A stretch of DNA of 44,958 nucleotides, taken from an uncultured Peptococcaceae bacterium. GTDB lineage: Bacteria > Bacillota > Desulfitobacteriia > Desulfitobacteriales > Syntrophobotulaceae. Location of the stretch: NCBI GenBank assembly GCA_937892995.1, contig CALBJS010000060.1, positions 1 through 44,958 of the forward strand, written 5' to 3'. Shown here in pieces: positions 24,581-33,036 of the stretch. The position numbers were made by a program, and so were the translations under genes. Below the pieces are notes generated by a model. The model worked only from the letters and a program-made list of their open reading frames with translations, was not told the DNA's origin and made no database searches. Numbering within the stretch: the first letter of the stretch is position 1; every line of letters starts with the position of its first letter.

Positions 24581-24756
24581 ATTGGAATACCTCCTATTAC
24601 TTTGGAAAGATTTACATTTCTCTTGTATAATATAAATAAATATTTAATTTTCTTTTCCCTATATTATTCCAAATATCTTAGTAATTATACAGAATTTATA
24701 AAATTTAAGAATATTATTTTCTAAAGTGAAGGTTAATGGGGCTAAGTTGAGGCAGA

Positions 24757-24948
24757 TTACTTGATTAGGAGTGAATAGTCAATATCCAGTGCTTTTGCTA
24801 TCTTGTAAAGAGTTTTTCGCGATGGTAAATTTCTGCCCATTTCAATTTTGCATAGATACTGGACAGAGATACCGGCCATCTTAGCTAGATCTACTTGCTT
24901 TAGACCCTTCTTTTTGCGAAGAGTGCGGATAAGGTTACCTATGCACAC
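24757..24948 (-). CDS. XRE-family HTH regulator (short)
   Basis: A 63-residue protein consisting of a single Cro/CI-type HTH: LIRTLRKKKGLKQVDLAKMA, then ISVQYLCKIEMGR and PSRKTLYKIAKALD. It starts at GTG 24948 after GGGGGGTGA. It has no sensory domain. It is divergent from the larger XRE gene at 25084, with 135 bases between, where both may bind. Confidence 0.82.
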   Translation of the reverse strand: MCIGNLIRTLRKKKGLKQVDLAKMAGISVQYLCKIEMGRNLPSRKTLYKIAKALDIDYSLLIK

Positions 24949-25083
24949 AAAATCACCCCCCCTAGATTATTACGCATATGGCCTAAAAGGACAAGAGAAA
25001 TTACGCATGGAGGGTAAAATAGTAGCATATTCTTTATAAGATCTATTGTTTATAAAGCCATAGGAGATACATGAACACCAAAG

Positions 25084-25491
25084 ATGAAAGGAAAATACAA
25101 TTTGACTATCGGCAAGCGTATCAAAATAAAACGAAAAAATAATGGACTTACTCTGAAGATGCTTTCTGAGAAATGTAAGCTTTCTATATCTTATTTAAGT
25201 GATATTGAGCATGGAAGAAGAAAACCTTCTTTGGAGAGTCTGACAAATATTGCTAAGGGCTTGAACACAACGATATTTATTCTCTTAGAAGATGAAGATG
25301 GGGCCAAAGGATTTTCCGAAAAGACAGAAGCAGAAAAGGAAATTTATTATGTAGAGGATAAGAGTCTAGAATTTCGAGAAGTTCTTCAAAAGATCAAGGG
25401 TTTTGAGAGTTGGAGTATTGAAGATAGAGAAGAACTGCTTACCTATCTTAAAGTGAAAGAAAAAGTTAGAAATTCCCAACGAAAGAAATAA
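25084..25491 (+). CDS. XRE-family HTH regulator with C-terminal extension
   Basis: A 135-residue protein with a Cro/CI-type HTH at the N-terminus (IGKRIKIKRKNNGLTLKMLS, then SISYLSDIEHGRRKPSLESL) and a 65-residue charged C-terminal part (SLEFREVLQKIKGFESWSIE) of the kind seen in SinR-like regulators. The start is uncertain: ATG 25084 has little ribosome site, whereas TTG 25102 follows AAAGGAAAAT at normal spacing. A competing ATG at 25071 with a good site opens a 23-codon frame that overlaps the start and might regulate translation. It lies before the two transglycosylase genes. Confidence 0.82.
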   Translation: MKGKYNLTIGKRIKIKRKNNGLTLKMLSEKCKLSISYLSDIEHGRRKPSLESLTNIAKGLNTTIFILLEDEDGAKGFSEKTEAEKEIYYVEDKSLEFREVLQKIKGFESWSIEDREELLTYLKVKEKVRNSQRKK

Positions 25492-25554
25492 ATGCTTCAT
25501 TGTTATTTCATGTCGGGTTTAAAAAATCAGTCCGAAAAAAGTCCTCAAAAAGTT

Positions 25555-25580
25555 ATTAACGCACCTTTAGGTGCGTTAAT
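25555..25580. promoter_or_regulatory. perfect 12-bp dyad with a second direct copy
   Basis: ATTAACGCACCT-tt-AGGTGCGTTAAT is a perfect 12-bp dyad. The right arm recurs as a direct copy 21 bases on (25586-25602, CTTTAGGTGGGTTATTG). No T run follows, so an operator is as likely as a terminator. It lies between the XRE gene and the first transglycosylase. Confidence 0.45.
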
Positions 25581-25815
25581 GTTTGCTTTAGGTGGGTTAT
25601 TGTGGTAAAATCGGTTACTGTAAAAAATAGTCGAATTATCTTTATGGGCTTTTGGGTAAGCTAAGCCATGGAAAAACTTAAAAACTTTAGAAAAACACAT
25701 AACATTGATTATATAAGCAGACATTAATCCTATGTGAGTAAATAGGAGTAGATTTGGGAGGTTACTAACAGAGAATCAAATTCGAAAAATTCATATCCTT
25801 TAAGGAGGAAAGAAA

Positions 25816-26514
25816 GTGGTTACAAAAGGAAGGATTAGCCGTTTCCTGGCTATGGCATTGGTTGTCTTCGTAATTGCAACCCAGGCTATATTCCTAGGAA
25901 CAGCTGTCTTTGCCGAAAACAGGGAGGAAGAAGAACTTACATCAACGAAGAACATGATTACTGAATACAATAGTTACGCCAGTTACGCCAAAAACAATAG
26001 TTTCGCTGAATATAGTGGTTATAATGAAGATAGTTTAAATTATCTTGCCCAAGAATACGATATCGAAGATGAATACCTCTATTATATTATGGAGGTGGAA
26101 AAAACTTTCGATCTAGAACCTTATGAATTGTTTGCCTTAATATCACAGGAGTCAAAATTCATTCCCCAGACCAAAATGGATGGGGGATCGTTTTCCTACA
26201 GCACTACACAGATGAAATTGGCAACGGCCAAAACGGCCTATATGGCTATTACAGAGTATTATAAGAAAGAAATCCCTTACCCTACACATCAACTTTTGAC
26301 TGAAGATAAATATTACGCAACACTGTTAGCGGGAGGATACCTTAAGTATCTGCATGATGTCTATAAGAATAAATATGAATCCTATACTGCCTATCATCGG
26401 GGTATAGGGGGCAGATTAGAATTTTATAAAAAACATGGACACTATAAATCGCCATATGCTTTACAAATAGCTGGCCAAAGTAGTGCTTTTGCCCGAGGCA
26501 AGATAAAAATCTGA
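25816..26514 (+). CDS. secreted SLT-type lytic transglycosylase-like protein
   Basis: A 232-residue protein with an N-terminal signal peptide (residues 1-33, cleavage likely after AVFA) and an SLT/lysozyme-like domain. LFALISQESKF gives the catalytic-type glutamate E112, followed by SYSTTQMKL, the GLMQ-equivalent turn, and TAYHRGIGGR. The family cleaves peptidoglycan between MurNAc and GlcNAc. It begins at GTG 25816 after AAGGAGG. It is a close paralog of the next gene. The substitution of the usual GLMQ motif by STTQM is shared by both copies. A terminator follows. Confidence 0.8.
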   Translation: MVTKGRISRFLAMALVVFVIATQAIFLGTAVFAENREEEELTSTKNMITEYNSYASYAKNNSFAEYSGYNEDSLNYLAQEYDIEDEYLYYIMEVEKTFDLEPYELFALISQESKFIPQTKMDGGSFSYSTTQMKLATAKTAYMAITEYYKKEIPYPTHQLLTEDKYYATLLAGGYLKYLHDVYKNKYESYTAYHRGIGGRLEFYKKHGHYKSPYALQIAGQSSAFARGKIKI

Positions 26515-26565
26515 GGTTGGTAAATAATATTGTATAGGCGTTAACTTAATCCCTGAGTGCAAAGC

Positions 26566-26604
26566 AAAGGATCTCATTTATTTTAATGAGTCCTTCTTTT
26601 TTTT
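26566..26604 (+). terminator. terminator between the transglycosylase genes
   Basis: AAGGA-CTCATT pairs with AATGAG-TCCTT, followed by CTTTTTTTTT. The two paralogs are therefore probably transcribed separately. Confidence 0.82.
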
Positions 26605-26775
26605 CATAAGTTGTGGGAATGTATAAAACTGCACTTGGCGGTAAGAATAGGGTTAGGGTTCCGACCTGACAAAAACTGTAAAATTATTTTAGCCTGTCTA
26701 GAAGGTTATCAGGTGAGTTATTTGTAATCTAGAATTTGTGAATAAAAGGGCAGGCTGAGAAGGAGGAAAACCAAA

Positions 26776-27609
26776 ATGTTCCCGGTAAGGGAAAGAAGTC
26801 GTAACTTTATTATCGCCTTAGTAGCTTTACTTATTGCGACTCAAATTGTGTTTTTGGGGATTATGGTATTGAATCATATGCTCGATACTACTATTAAACC
26901 ACAACAGACTGATCAAATTATGGTGGCTGATCTGAAAGATAATTGGGAGCTTGAAACTTATGAAAACGAGACATTGACATTAGAGAAGTCAAACAATTTT
27001 GCCGAGGTAAATGAAATAGCTAAGTCGGACAAGTTAGAAAAGCTAGCTGCAAAGTATAAAGCGGATCCGGAATATCTAGATTATATTGTTAAGGTGGAAA
27101 AAATCTTTGCTTTGGAACCTTGTGAATTGCTAGCCTTGATTGCCCAAGAATCCGGTTTTAAGCCTCAGACTCATATGGATGGGGGTTCCTTGTCTTATAG
27201 TACGACTCAAATGAAATTGCCGACGGCAAAAACTGCCCATATGGCTATTACCGAATATTATAAGATGGATATACCTTATCCTACCCATGAATTATTGAAC
27301 GAGGATAAGTTTTACGCTACTTTCTTGGCAGGAGGTTACCTACGTTATCTGCATGATACCTACCAAGATAAATATGAATCTTATACTGCTTACAACTGGG
27401 GTATAGGCGGCAGAATGCAATTCTATAAGAATAACGGTCACTTTAAGTCACCGTACGCTCTTAAAGTAGCTAATCTAGGTAAATCTTTTCACGAATATGT
27501 TGGTAAAGAATACTACATCTCAGCTCATAATCAGGGAAAAATTGATCCAGAAATTCCAGCTAAAATAGCTGTGATTATCAAAAATTTCAAATCTTTAGAA
27601 TTTGTTTAA
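26776..27609 (+). CDS. membrane-anchored SLT-type transglycosylase paralog
   Basis: A 277-residue paralog of the preceding gene. It has one N-terminal membrane segment (about 10-33) without a clear cleavage site and a longer stalk (about 34-95). The same SLT domain follows with E125 (LIAQESGF), SYSTTQMKLPTAKTAHMAIT and TAYNWGIGGR. A C-terminal extension of about 35 residues is absent from the first copy. AAGGAGGA precedes the ATG. Tandem duplication with different anchoring suggests one copy acts free outside the membrane and the other is held at it, for example in sporulation or secretion-apparatus assembly. Confidence 0.8.
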   Translation: MFPVRERSRNFIIALVALLIATQIVFLGIMVLNHMLDTTIKPQQTDQIMVADLKDNWELETYENETLTLEKSNNFAEVNEIAKSDKLEKLAAKYKADPEYLDYIVKVEKIFALEPCELLALIAQESGFKPQTHMDGGSLSYSTTQMKLPTAKTAHMAITEYYKMDIPYPTHELLNEDKFYATFLAGGYLRYLHDTYQDKYESYTAYNWGIGGRMQFYKNNGHFKSPYALKVANLGKSFHEYVGKEYYISAHNQGKIDPEIPAKIAVIIKNFKSLEFV

Positions 27610-28004
27610 AAAAAGAGATTGTTTTGAGAAAAAATCCACGCATTATTTGAGGTAAATATAAAGAATATATAATTATTCATAATAAAAGAAGGATTTTGCA
27701 TAAGTATGTAGAATAATTAAATTAAGACAGTTTCCATATTGTAAAATTATGTAAAAATTTAATAAAAGTTTTAAATATTTAATAGTTTTTTCACTTTTAT
27801 TCTTTGTAATTTTTTAACTTAACATCGAGTGTCTGACATAGGTTCTCTGTCCACCTAGTTTCTCACCTCGTCGAGTTACAGGTGGTTTTTTTATGCTAAT
27901 CTTGAAATTACAAACTTACAAAAGCCATAGATGTGGTGATCATAGATGATAAATAATATTCTAGAATTCTGCCTGGAACAAATTGTTTTGGAGGATGGGT
28001 AGGG
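27610..28004. other. intergenic region before the hydrogenase operon
   Basis: Very AT-rich with no gene. A terminator lies at 27851-27892. Beyond it, about 110 bases hold the hydrogenase operon promoter region, where TGTGGTGATCATAGA (near 27930) is a weak Crp-like dyad. Confidence 0.4.
27851..27892 (+). terminator. terminator or attenuator before the hydrogenase operon
   Basis: CCACCT (27851-27856) pairs with AGGTGG (27880-27885), with inner CTCG/CGAG pairing, followed by seven T. It is 240 bases after the transglycosylase, so it could end that transcript or act in a hydrogenase leader. Confidence 0.7.
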
Positions 28005-29993
28005 ATGAACAATGCAAGTGAAGTAATAGGTACTGTTTCTCTGTTTTTGTTTGCCGCAGGAGCATTGCTGCCGTATTTATTTTACCGAAAACGCCAATTG
28101 TCCTTATTAATTGGATGTCTCGCTGCGGCAAGCGGTAGTTTAATGGTTATGTATTTGGGATTTAGGGGGTTATTAGCTCCTGAACCAATCTATATCAGGT
28201 TTGGTAATATTTTACCGGGGATCTGTCTGGAGTTATTAATTGACCGGTTAAGCGGCTTTTTTTTGCTGACTATTTCTGTTATTGCTTTGCTTACGAGCTT
28301 GTATTCTATTCAGTATATGAGTTTATACAGTCGAGAAAACTTAGCGTGGTGGAGCTTTTGTTATAACTCCTTCTTACTTGCCATGGTCTTGGTAGTTACG
28401 GTTAATAATTTCTTGCTTTTCTTAATTTTTTGGGAATTAATGACCTTAGCATCTTATTTCTTAGTTACTTATAGTTATAAACGAAAATTAGTGCGTAAAG
28501 CAGGATTCGTTTATTTGATCATGACCCATATCGGTACGGTTTTCATAGCCTCAGCTTTTTTCTTAATGCTCGGAGTTGGCGGGGGTTGGGATTTTGCTGC
28601 TTTAGCTTCTAACAGTACTGGTCTCCTACCGGTCGTCAAGAATTTGGTTTTTATTTGTGCTTTGATTGGTTTTGGAACTAAAGCGGGGGTTGTGCCCTTG
28701 CATATTTGGTTGCCTCAGGCTCACCCGGCAGCCCCGACTAATGTTTCAGCCTTAATGAGTGGAGTGATGCTGAAAACTGCTATCTATGGAATGATCCGCA
28801 TGATTATTGATATCCTGGGGGTCGGTCCGGCTTGGTGGGGCGGACTGCTTATTTTGCTGGGGGCGATATCAGCTGTTAGCGGTGTAATCTATGCTTTAAT
28901 GCAGGAAGATTTGAAACGTTTGCTTGCTTTCTGCAGTGTGGAAAATATCGGAATAATCCTCATGGGCCTGGGAGCCAGTCTGGTATTCTATTCCTGGTCT
29001 CTTCCTGTTCCAGCAGCAATTGCTCTCGCCGCAGGACTTTTTCATGTCCTTAATCATGCCATTTTTAAGAGTCTGTTGTTTTTATGTACGGGGTCAATTT
29101 ACTATGCCACGCATACCAAGAAAATAGAGCAGTTAGGAGGACTAATTAAAAGGATGCCTTTTACCGCTGTTCTCTTCCTGACTGGAGCTATTTCCATTTC
29201 AGCAATTCCGCCCTTTAATGGTTTTGCCAGCGAGTACCAAACATATCTGTCGTTATTGACGATATCTTACCAACAAACCTCAGTGCTATGGAGTTTAGGT
29301 GCTATCTTGGCTTGTGTAACCCTAGCTCTTACCGGAGCCTTAGCAGCTGCTTGTTTTGTAAAAGCTTTTGGAATTTCTTTTTTGGCTTTGCCCCGTTCGG
29401 AAAAAGCAGAAAAGGCGGAAGAGGTACCCTGGAGTATGACTCTTAGTATTGCTCCCTTGGCGATTCTGTGTCTTGTTCTTGGAATCAGGCCTGCTCCATT
29501 AATAAATACCCTGACAAAGGTATCTGCTCAGCTTATCGATGGGCCGGAGGTACCTCCTCTCCAAGTATTTAACTCTAATTTGGCATTGGTTTTAGGACTA
29601 TTGATCTTGATATTTATTGGAGTCACTAGATTATTCGGTGGATACAGAGAGAGGAAGACTGAAACTTGGGGATGTGGAATCGAGCATAATGTTAAAATGG
29701 CCTATACGGCAGAATCATATTCTCAGCCAATTCGGAGAGTTTACCAACCACTGCTTCGACCCAAACGAAAAGTCAGGACCGAATTTTCGGAGCGATCTTA
29801 TTTTAATTATAGAGTTTATTTTAAAGAGCATCTGGGATCCAATCTTAGGGAGTACCTTTATAAGCCAATTCGTAAAGGGATAATCAATATTTCCCAGAAG
29901 TGGCAAGTTATCCAAAGCGGTAATATCAATTGGTATTTGGGATACATTTTCTTGACGCTGATCTTATTATTAATCTTTGTTACTAAGGGGTGA
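28005..29993 (+). CDS. hyfB: hydrogenase-4 subunit B-like proton-conducting membrane protein
   Basis: A 662-residue membrane protein of the NuoL/MrpA/HyfB antiporter-like family, with about 16 segments. LIFWELMTLASYF carries the conserved helix glutamate, FGTKAGVVPLHIWLPQAHP the key lysine, and HPAAPTNVSALMSG the loop motif. After the transporter core there is a hydrophilic cytoplasmic stretch (about 545-640) and a final membrane helix, as in HyfB/HycC. It translocates protons or sodium as part of the energy-converting hydrogenase. GGAGG precedes the ATG. It is the first gene of a tight operon and overlaps the next ORF region. Confidence 0.88.
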   Translation: MNNASEVIGTVSLFLFAAGALLPYLFYRKRQLSLLIGCLAAASGSLMVMYLGFRGLLAPEPIYIRFGNILPGICLELLIDRLSGFFLLTISVIALLTSLYSIQYMSLYSRENLAWWSFCYNSFLLAMVLVVTVNNFLLFLIFWELMTLASYFLVTYSYKRKLVRKAGFVYLIMTHIGTVFIASAFFLMLGVGGGWDFAALASNSTGLLPVVKNLVFICALIGFGTKAGVVPLHIWLPQAHPAAPTNVSALMSGVMLKTAIYGMIRMIIDILGVGPAWWGGLLILLGAISAVSGVIYALMQEDLKRLLAFCSVENIGIILMGLGASLVFYSWSLPVPAAIALAAGLFHVLNHAIFKSLLFLCTGSIYYATHTKKIEQLGGLIKRMPFTAVLFLTGAISISAIPPFNGFASEYQTYLSLLTISYQQTSVLWSLGAILACVTLALTGALAAACFVKAFGISFLALPRSEKAEKAEEVPWSMTLSIAPLAILCLVLGIRPAPLINTLTKVSAQLIDGPEVPPLQVFNSNLALVLGLLILIFIGVTRLFGGYRERKTETWGCGIEHNVKMAYTAESYSQPIRRVYQPLLRPKRKVRTEFSERSYFNYRVYFKEHLGSNLREYLYKPIRKGIINISQKWQVIQSGNINWYLGYIFLTLILLLIFVTKG

Positions 29994-29997
29994 GAAT

Positions 29998-30900
29998 ATG
30001 AAAGAAATAGCATTGTTCCTGGGGCAAGGATTATTTATCCTTCTAGTTTCTCCTTTAGTTAATGGAGTAATCAAGAAAACTAAGGCTAGAATGCAAAACC
30101 GGGTTGGTCCCCCACTTTGGCAGCCATATTTAGATATAATAAAGTTTTTACGCAGGGAAGCAGTCACCTCTGTGAACACTTCCTGGCTAACTAGTATTAC
30201 ACCGTATATCTGTTTAAGTGCTTATTTGGTGGCAGGTGGAATTATTCCTTTGGCCGGAAAACAAATTCTTGCCCTTGGTGATATTATTGCCTTTATCTAT
30301 TTGTTTGCTTTGGCTCGCTTCTTTTTAGCCTTAGCCTCTCTGGAATCTGGCGGTTCTTTTGGGGGGATGGGTTCTAGTAGAGAGATGATGATAGCCACTT
30401 TAGTAGAACCTGTTTTAGCTCTAGGTTTATTTGGTTTAGTAGCTTTAGCCGGCACGACCGATCTGGCTGGAATCAGAGGTGCAGGAAGTAATCCGGCAGG
30501 AATTTTAGCCCTCATCGGCTTGATGGTAGTTATCATAGCAGAAACAGGAAGAGTTCCTGTTGATAATCCAGATACCCACTTAGAGTTAACTATGGTTCAT
30601 GAAGGAATGTTATTGGAATACTCAGGAAGACAACTTGGTTGGTTACATTTGGCTGCCGTTATCAAAGAGACAGTTCTGCTGATTCTTCTGATCCATTTAT
30701 TTTTTCCTGCTAATCCTAGTTGGCCATTAATATTAATACTTATTTCTCTGATAGTAAAAATAATGGTGCTAGGAGTTGTTCTAGCTTTGATCGAAAGCGT
30801 GAATGCCAAGATGAGGTTATTTCGGTTGCCGGAACTTATGGCAGGCGGAGCAGCGATTTGTTTGCTTTCAATTTTGATTAATAGTTTAAACGGACTTTAG
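29998..30900 (+). CDS. hyfC: hydrogenase-4 subunit C-like (NuoH family)
   Basis: A 300-residue membrane protein homologous to NuoH/HycD, which anchors the hydrogenase head to the membrane arm. The diagnostic RMQNRVGPPLWQPYLDIIK is near residue 30, and GRVPVDNPDTHLELTMVHE carries the conserved acidic residues. The start at ATG 29998 follows AGGGGTGAG, five bases after the hyfB stop; an in-frame upstream start inside hyfB is less likely. About eight membrane segments. Confidence 0.9.
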   Translation: MKEIALFLGQGLFILLVSPLVNGVIKKTKARMQNRVGPPLWQPYLDIIKFLRREAVTSVNTSWLTSITPYICLSAYLVAGGIIPLAGKQILALGDIIAFIYLFALARFFLALASLESGGSFGGMGSSREMMIATLVEPVLALGLFGLVALAGTTDLAGIRGAGSNPAGILALIGLMVVIIAETGRVPVDNPDTHLELTMVHEGMLLEYSGRQLGWLHLAAVIKETVLLILLIHLFFPANPSWPLILILISLIVKIMVLGVVLALIESVNAKMRLFRLPELMAGGAAICLLSILINSLNGL

Positions 30901-30914
30901 GAGGAGAAAAAGAT

Positions 30915-31553
30915 TTGATTACCATTATGGGCTCTATGTTTTTAATAACAGGGCTACTCATCTTGCCGGTCAGGATGATTAAGAACAATATTACTCTACT
31001 TGCCCTTCAGTCTTTATTTTTAAGCCTAATTGCTTTTCTCCTAGGTAGTAAGCTAGGGTTTAACGGGCAAATCATCTTTATTGGTTTTTTGACTTTAGTA
31101 GTTAAGGTCTTTGTCCTTCCTTTTATCCTTTTGAGGCTCGCCAAACAGCTTAAAGCCGATAAAGAGTTACATCCTAATGCTGGCCCTGTGGTTTCTATCG
31201 TGGCCGGGATTTCTCTAGCTGTCTTGACTTACGATTATGTTGTTCCGGTTATGCTGCAAGACATAACAAGTGGAGAGGAACTATTAGCCGCTGCAATCTC
31301 GACCATCTTATTTGGCTGCTTTTATGTGGTCAGCAGACGAAGTGTTCTTAATCAGGTTATTGGGGTTATCATGATGGAGAACGGTTTGTTCCTTAGCGCT
31401 TTGGCTATTACGGGTGGGATGCCGTTGATAATCGAACTGGGTATCTTCTTTGATATTTTGGTCGGAGTTTTGGTAATGGGAGCCATGATCTATAAGATCA
31501 GCGACCGTTTCCAGACCTTGGATATCAAAAAACTAAATAGGCTTAGGGGGTAG
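30915..31553 (+). CDS. hyfE: hydrogenase-4 subunit E-like (NuoK-related) membrane protein
   Basis: A 212-residue integral membrane protein with about six segments, matching HyfE in length and position; HyfE contains a NuoK-like part. It starts at TTG 30915 after GGAGGAG. ENGLFLSALAI and GIFFDILVGVLVMG carry the conserved acidic residues typical of NuoK-like helices. It lies 14 bases after hyfC and four bases before hyfF. Confidence 0.82.
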   Translation: MITIMGSMFLITGLLILPVRMIKNNITLLALQSLFLSLIAFLLGSKLGFNGQIIFIGFLTLVVKVFVLPFILLRLAKQLKADKELHPNAGPVVSIVAGISLAVLTYDYVVPVMLQDITSGEELLAAAISTILFGCFYVVSRRSVLNQVIGVIMMENGLFLSALAITGGMPLIIELGIFFDILVGVLVMGAMIYKISDRFQTLDIKKLNRLRG

Positions 31554-31557
31554 GGAG

Positions 31558-33036
31558 ATGCTCTATTTACTTTTGGCAATTCCCTTAATTACAGCCGGAA
31601 TTTGCTTGTGTCCTCTTAAAGTAAGGTATTGGGAGATAACTAATATTCTTGGAGGATTACTTACGGGTCTCTTAGCTCTGATTAATATTGGAAGTTATTT
31701 TTATTGTGAGGGATATGGAATTAATCAACAACATCTTGTGGTTGATGGTCTTTCTTCCTTATTTATTTTTATCATTGCAGTAGTTGGAACGATATGTAGT
31801 ATTTATACGGTCGGCTACCTGCGTCGGGATATTGTTAGGAAGGAGTTCAAAGAAAAGAGGACAGGGAAATTTTACGCCCTTCTCCATCTCTTTATTGCTA
31901 CCATGTACCTGACAGTGATCGCCGATAACCTAGGAGTAATGTGGGTCGCTATTGAGTTTACCACTATTGTTTCAGCCTTATTAGTAGGCTTCTCCGGACA
32001 TAGAGATGCTTTAGAAGCAGCTTGGAAATACATTGTGATTTGTACGATTGGCATTGCCTTTGCTATGCTGGGAATTATCCTTACTTACTATGCCGCCCAA
32101 GGGATTGGGGCCGAGGAACAGCTTTCTTTAAGTTGGCAATTCTTATATCCCAGGGCAGATAGTCTTAGCCCATCGCTGATGAAATTAGCTTTCATCTTTA
32201 TCTTAGTGGGTTATGGTACAAAGGCAGGACTTTTCCCTCTTCATACTTGGCTGCCGGATGCTCATAGCCAGGCACCCTCCCCTGTAAGTGCTTTACTGTC
32301 GGGAGTATTGTTGAATTGTGCTATTTACTCGATTATTCGGTTTCATCAATTAACATTGGTAGCTACGGGGAGTAATTTTTCCTCCCAAATTCTTATTTTT
32401 TTTGGATTGCTTTCTATGGTGGGGGCCTTTCCCTTTATCCTAGTCCAAAAAGATATCAAACGCTTGTTAGCTTATTCTAGTGTGGAACATGTCGGGATCA
32501 TTATTCTAGGGATAGGACTAGGTGGTACGCTTGGCTATACAGGAGCATTGCTTCATCTTATTAATCATGCTCTGGGAAAGTCGACCCTTTTCTTATGTGC
32601 AGGAACAATCGTCCAGGAATATCAAACTAAGCTAATCTATAGACTGAGAGGTATCGGACAAATGTTGCCGATTACAGCCACTGTTTTTCTAGCCGGCCTC
32701 TTAGCTATAGGGGGAGCACCGCCTTTTGGTTTATTCTTCAGCGAGATGAATGTAGTTTCGCGGGGATTTCAAGTCTATGGCTTCGGGTTAGGATTCATTT
32801 TTCTTATGTCGGTCGCTATGGTTTTCACGGGGTTAATATATTTTGGCGGCAGGATGTATTTCAGTGACCTACCTTCTCGCTATAGACAGCAAGAACCTTT
32901 AGCTTGGAACCATTTTCTTATTATCTTACCCGTTTTTATCTTAATATTGCAAGGGATATACATGCCCCAGCCGATTCAAGCTGTATTCACCAGAGTGGTA
33001 ATTTCTATTATGGCTGGGGGTGGGATAAATGTCTGA
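31558..33036 (+). CDS. hyfF: hydrogenase-4 subunit F-like antiporter-type membrane protein
   Basis: A 492-residue NuoM/NuoN-like membrane subunit with about 14 segments. WVAIEFTTIVSALL holds the helix glutamate, GYGTKAGLFPLHTWLPDAHS the lysine, and SPVSALLSGVLLNCAIYSII the loop. It is the second antiporter-like unit of the complex. It follows hyfE by four bases and overlaps hyfG by eight, consistent with coupled translation. Confidence 0.87.
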   Translation: MLYLLLAIPLITAGICLCPLKVRYWEITNILGGLLTGLLALINIGSYFYCEGYGINQQHLVVDGLSSLFIFIIAVVGTICSIYTVGYLRRDIVRKEFKEKRTGKFYALLHLFIATMYLTVIADNLGVMWVAIEFTTIVSALLVGFSGHRDALEAAWKYIVICTIGIAFAMLGIILTYYAAQGIGAEEQLSLSWQFLYPRADSLSPSLMKLAFIFILVGYGTKAGLFPLHTWLPDAHSQAPSPVSALLSGVLLNCAIYSIIRFHQLTLVATGSNFSSQILIFFGLLSMVGAFPFILVQKDIKRLLAYSSVEHVGIIILGIGLGGTLGYTGALLHLINHALGKSTLFLCAGTIVQEYQTKLIYRLRGIGQMLPITATVFLAGLLAIGGAPPFGLFFSEMNVVSRGFQVYGFGLGFIFLMSVAMVFTGLIYFGGRMYFSDLPSRYRQQEPLAWNHFLIILPVFILILQGIYMPQPIQAVFTRVVISIMAGGGINV

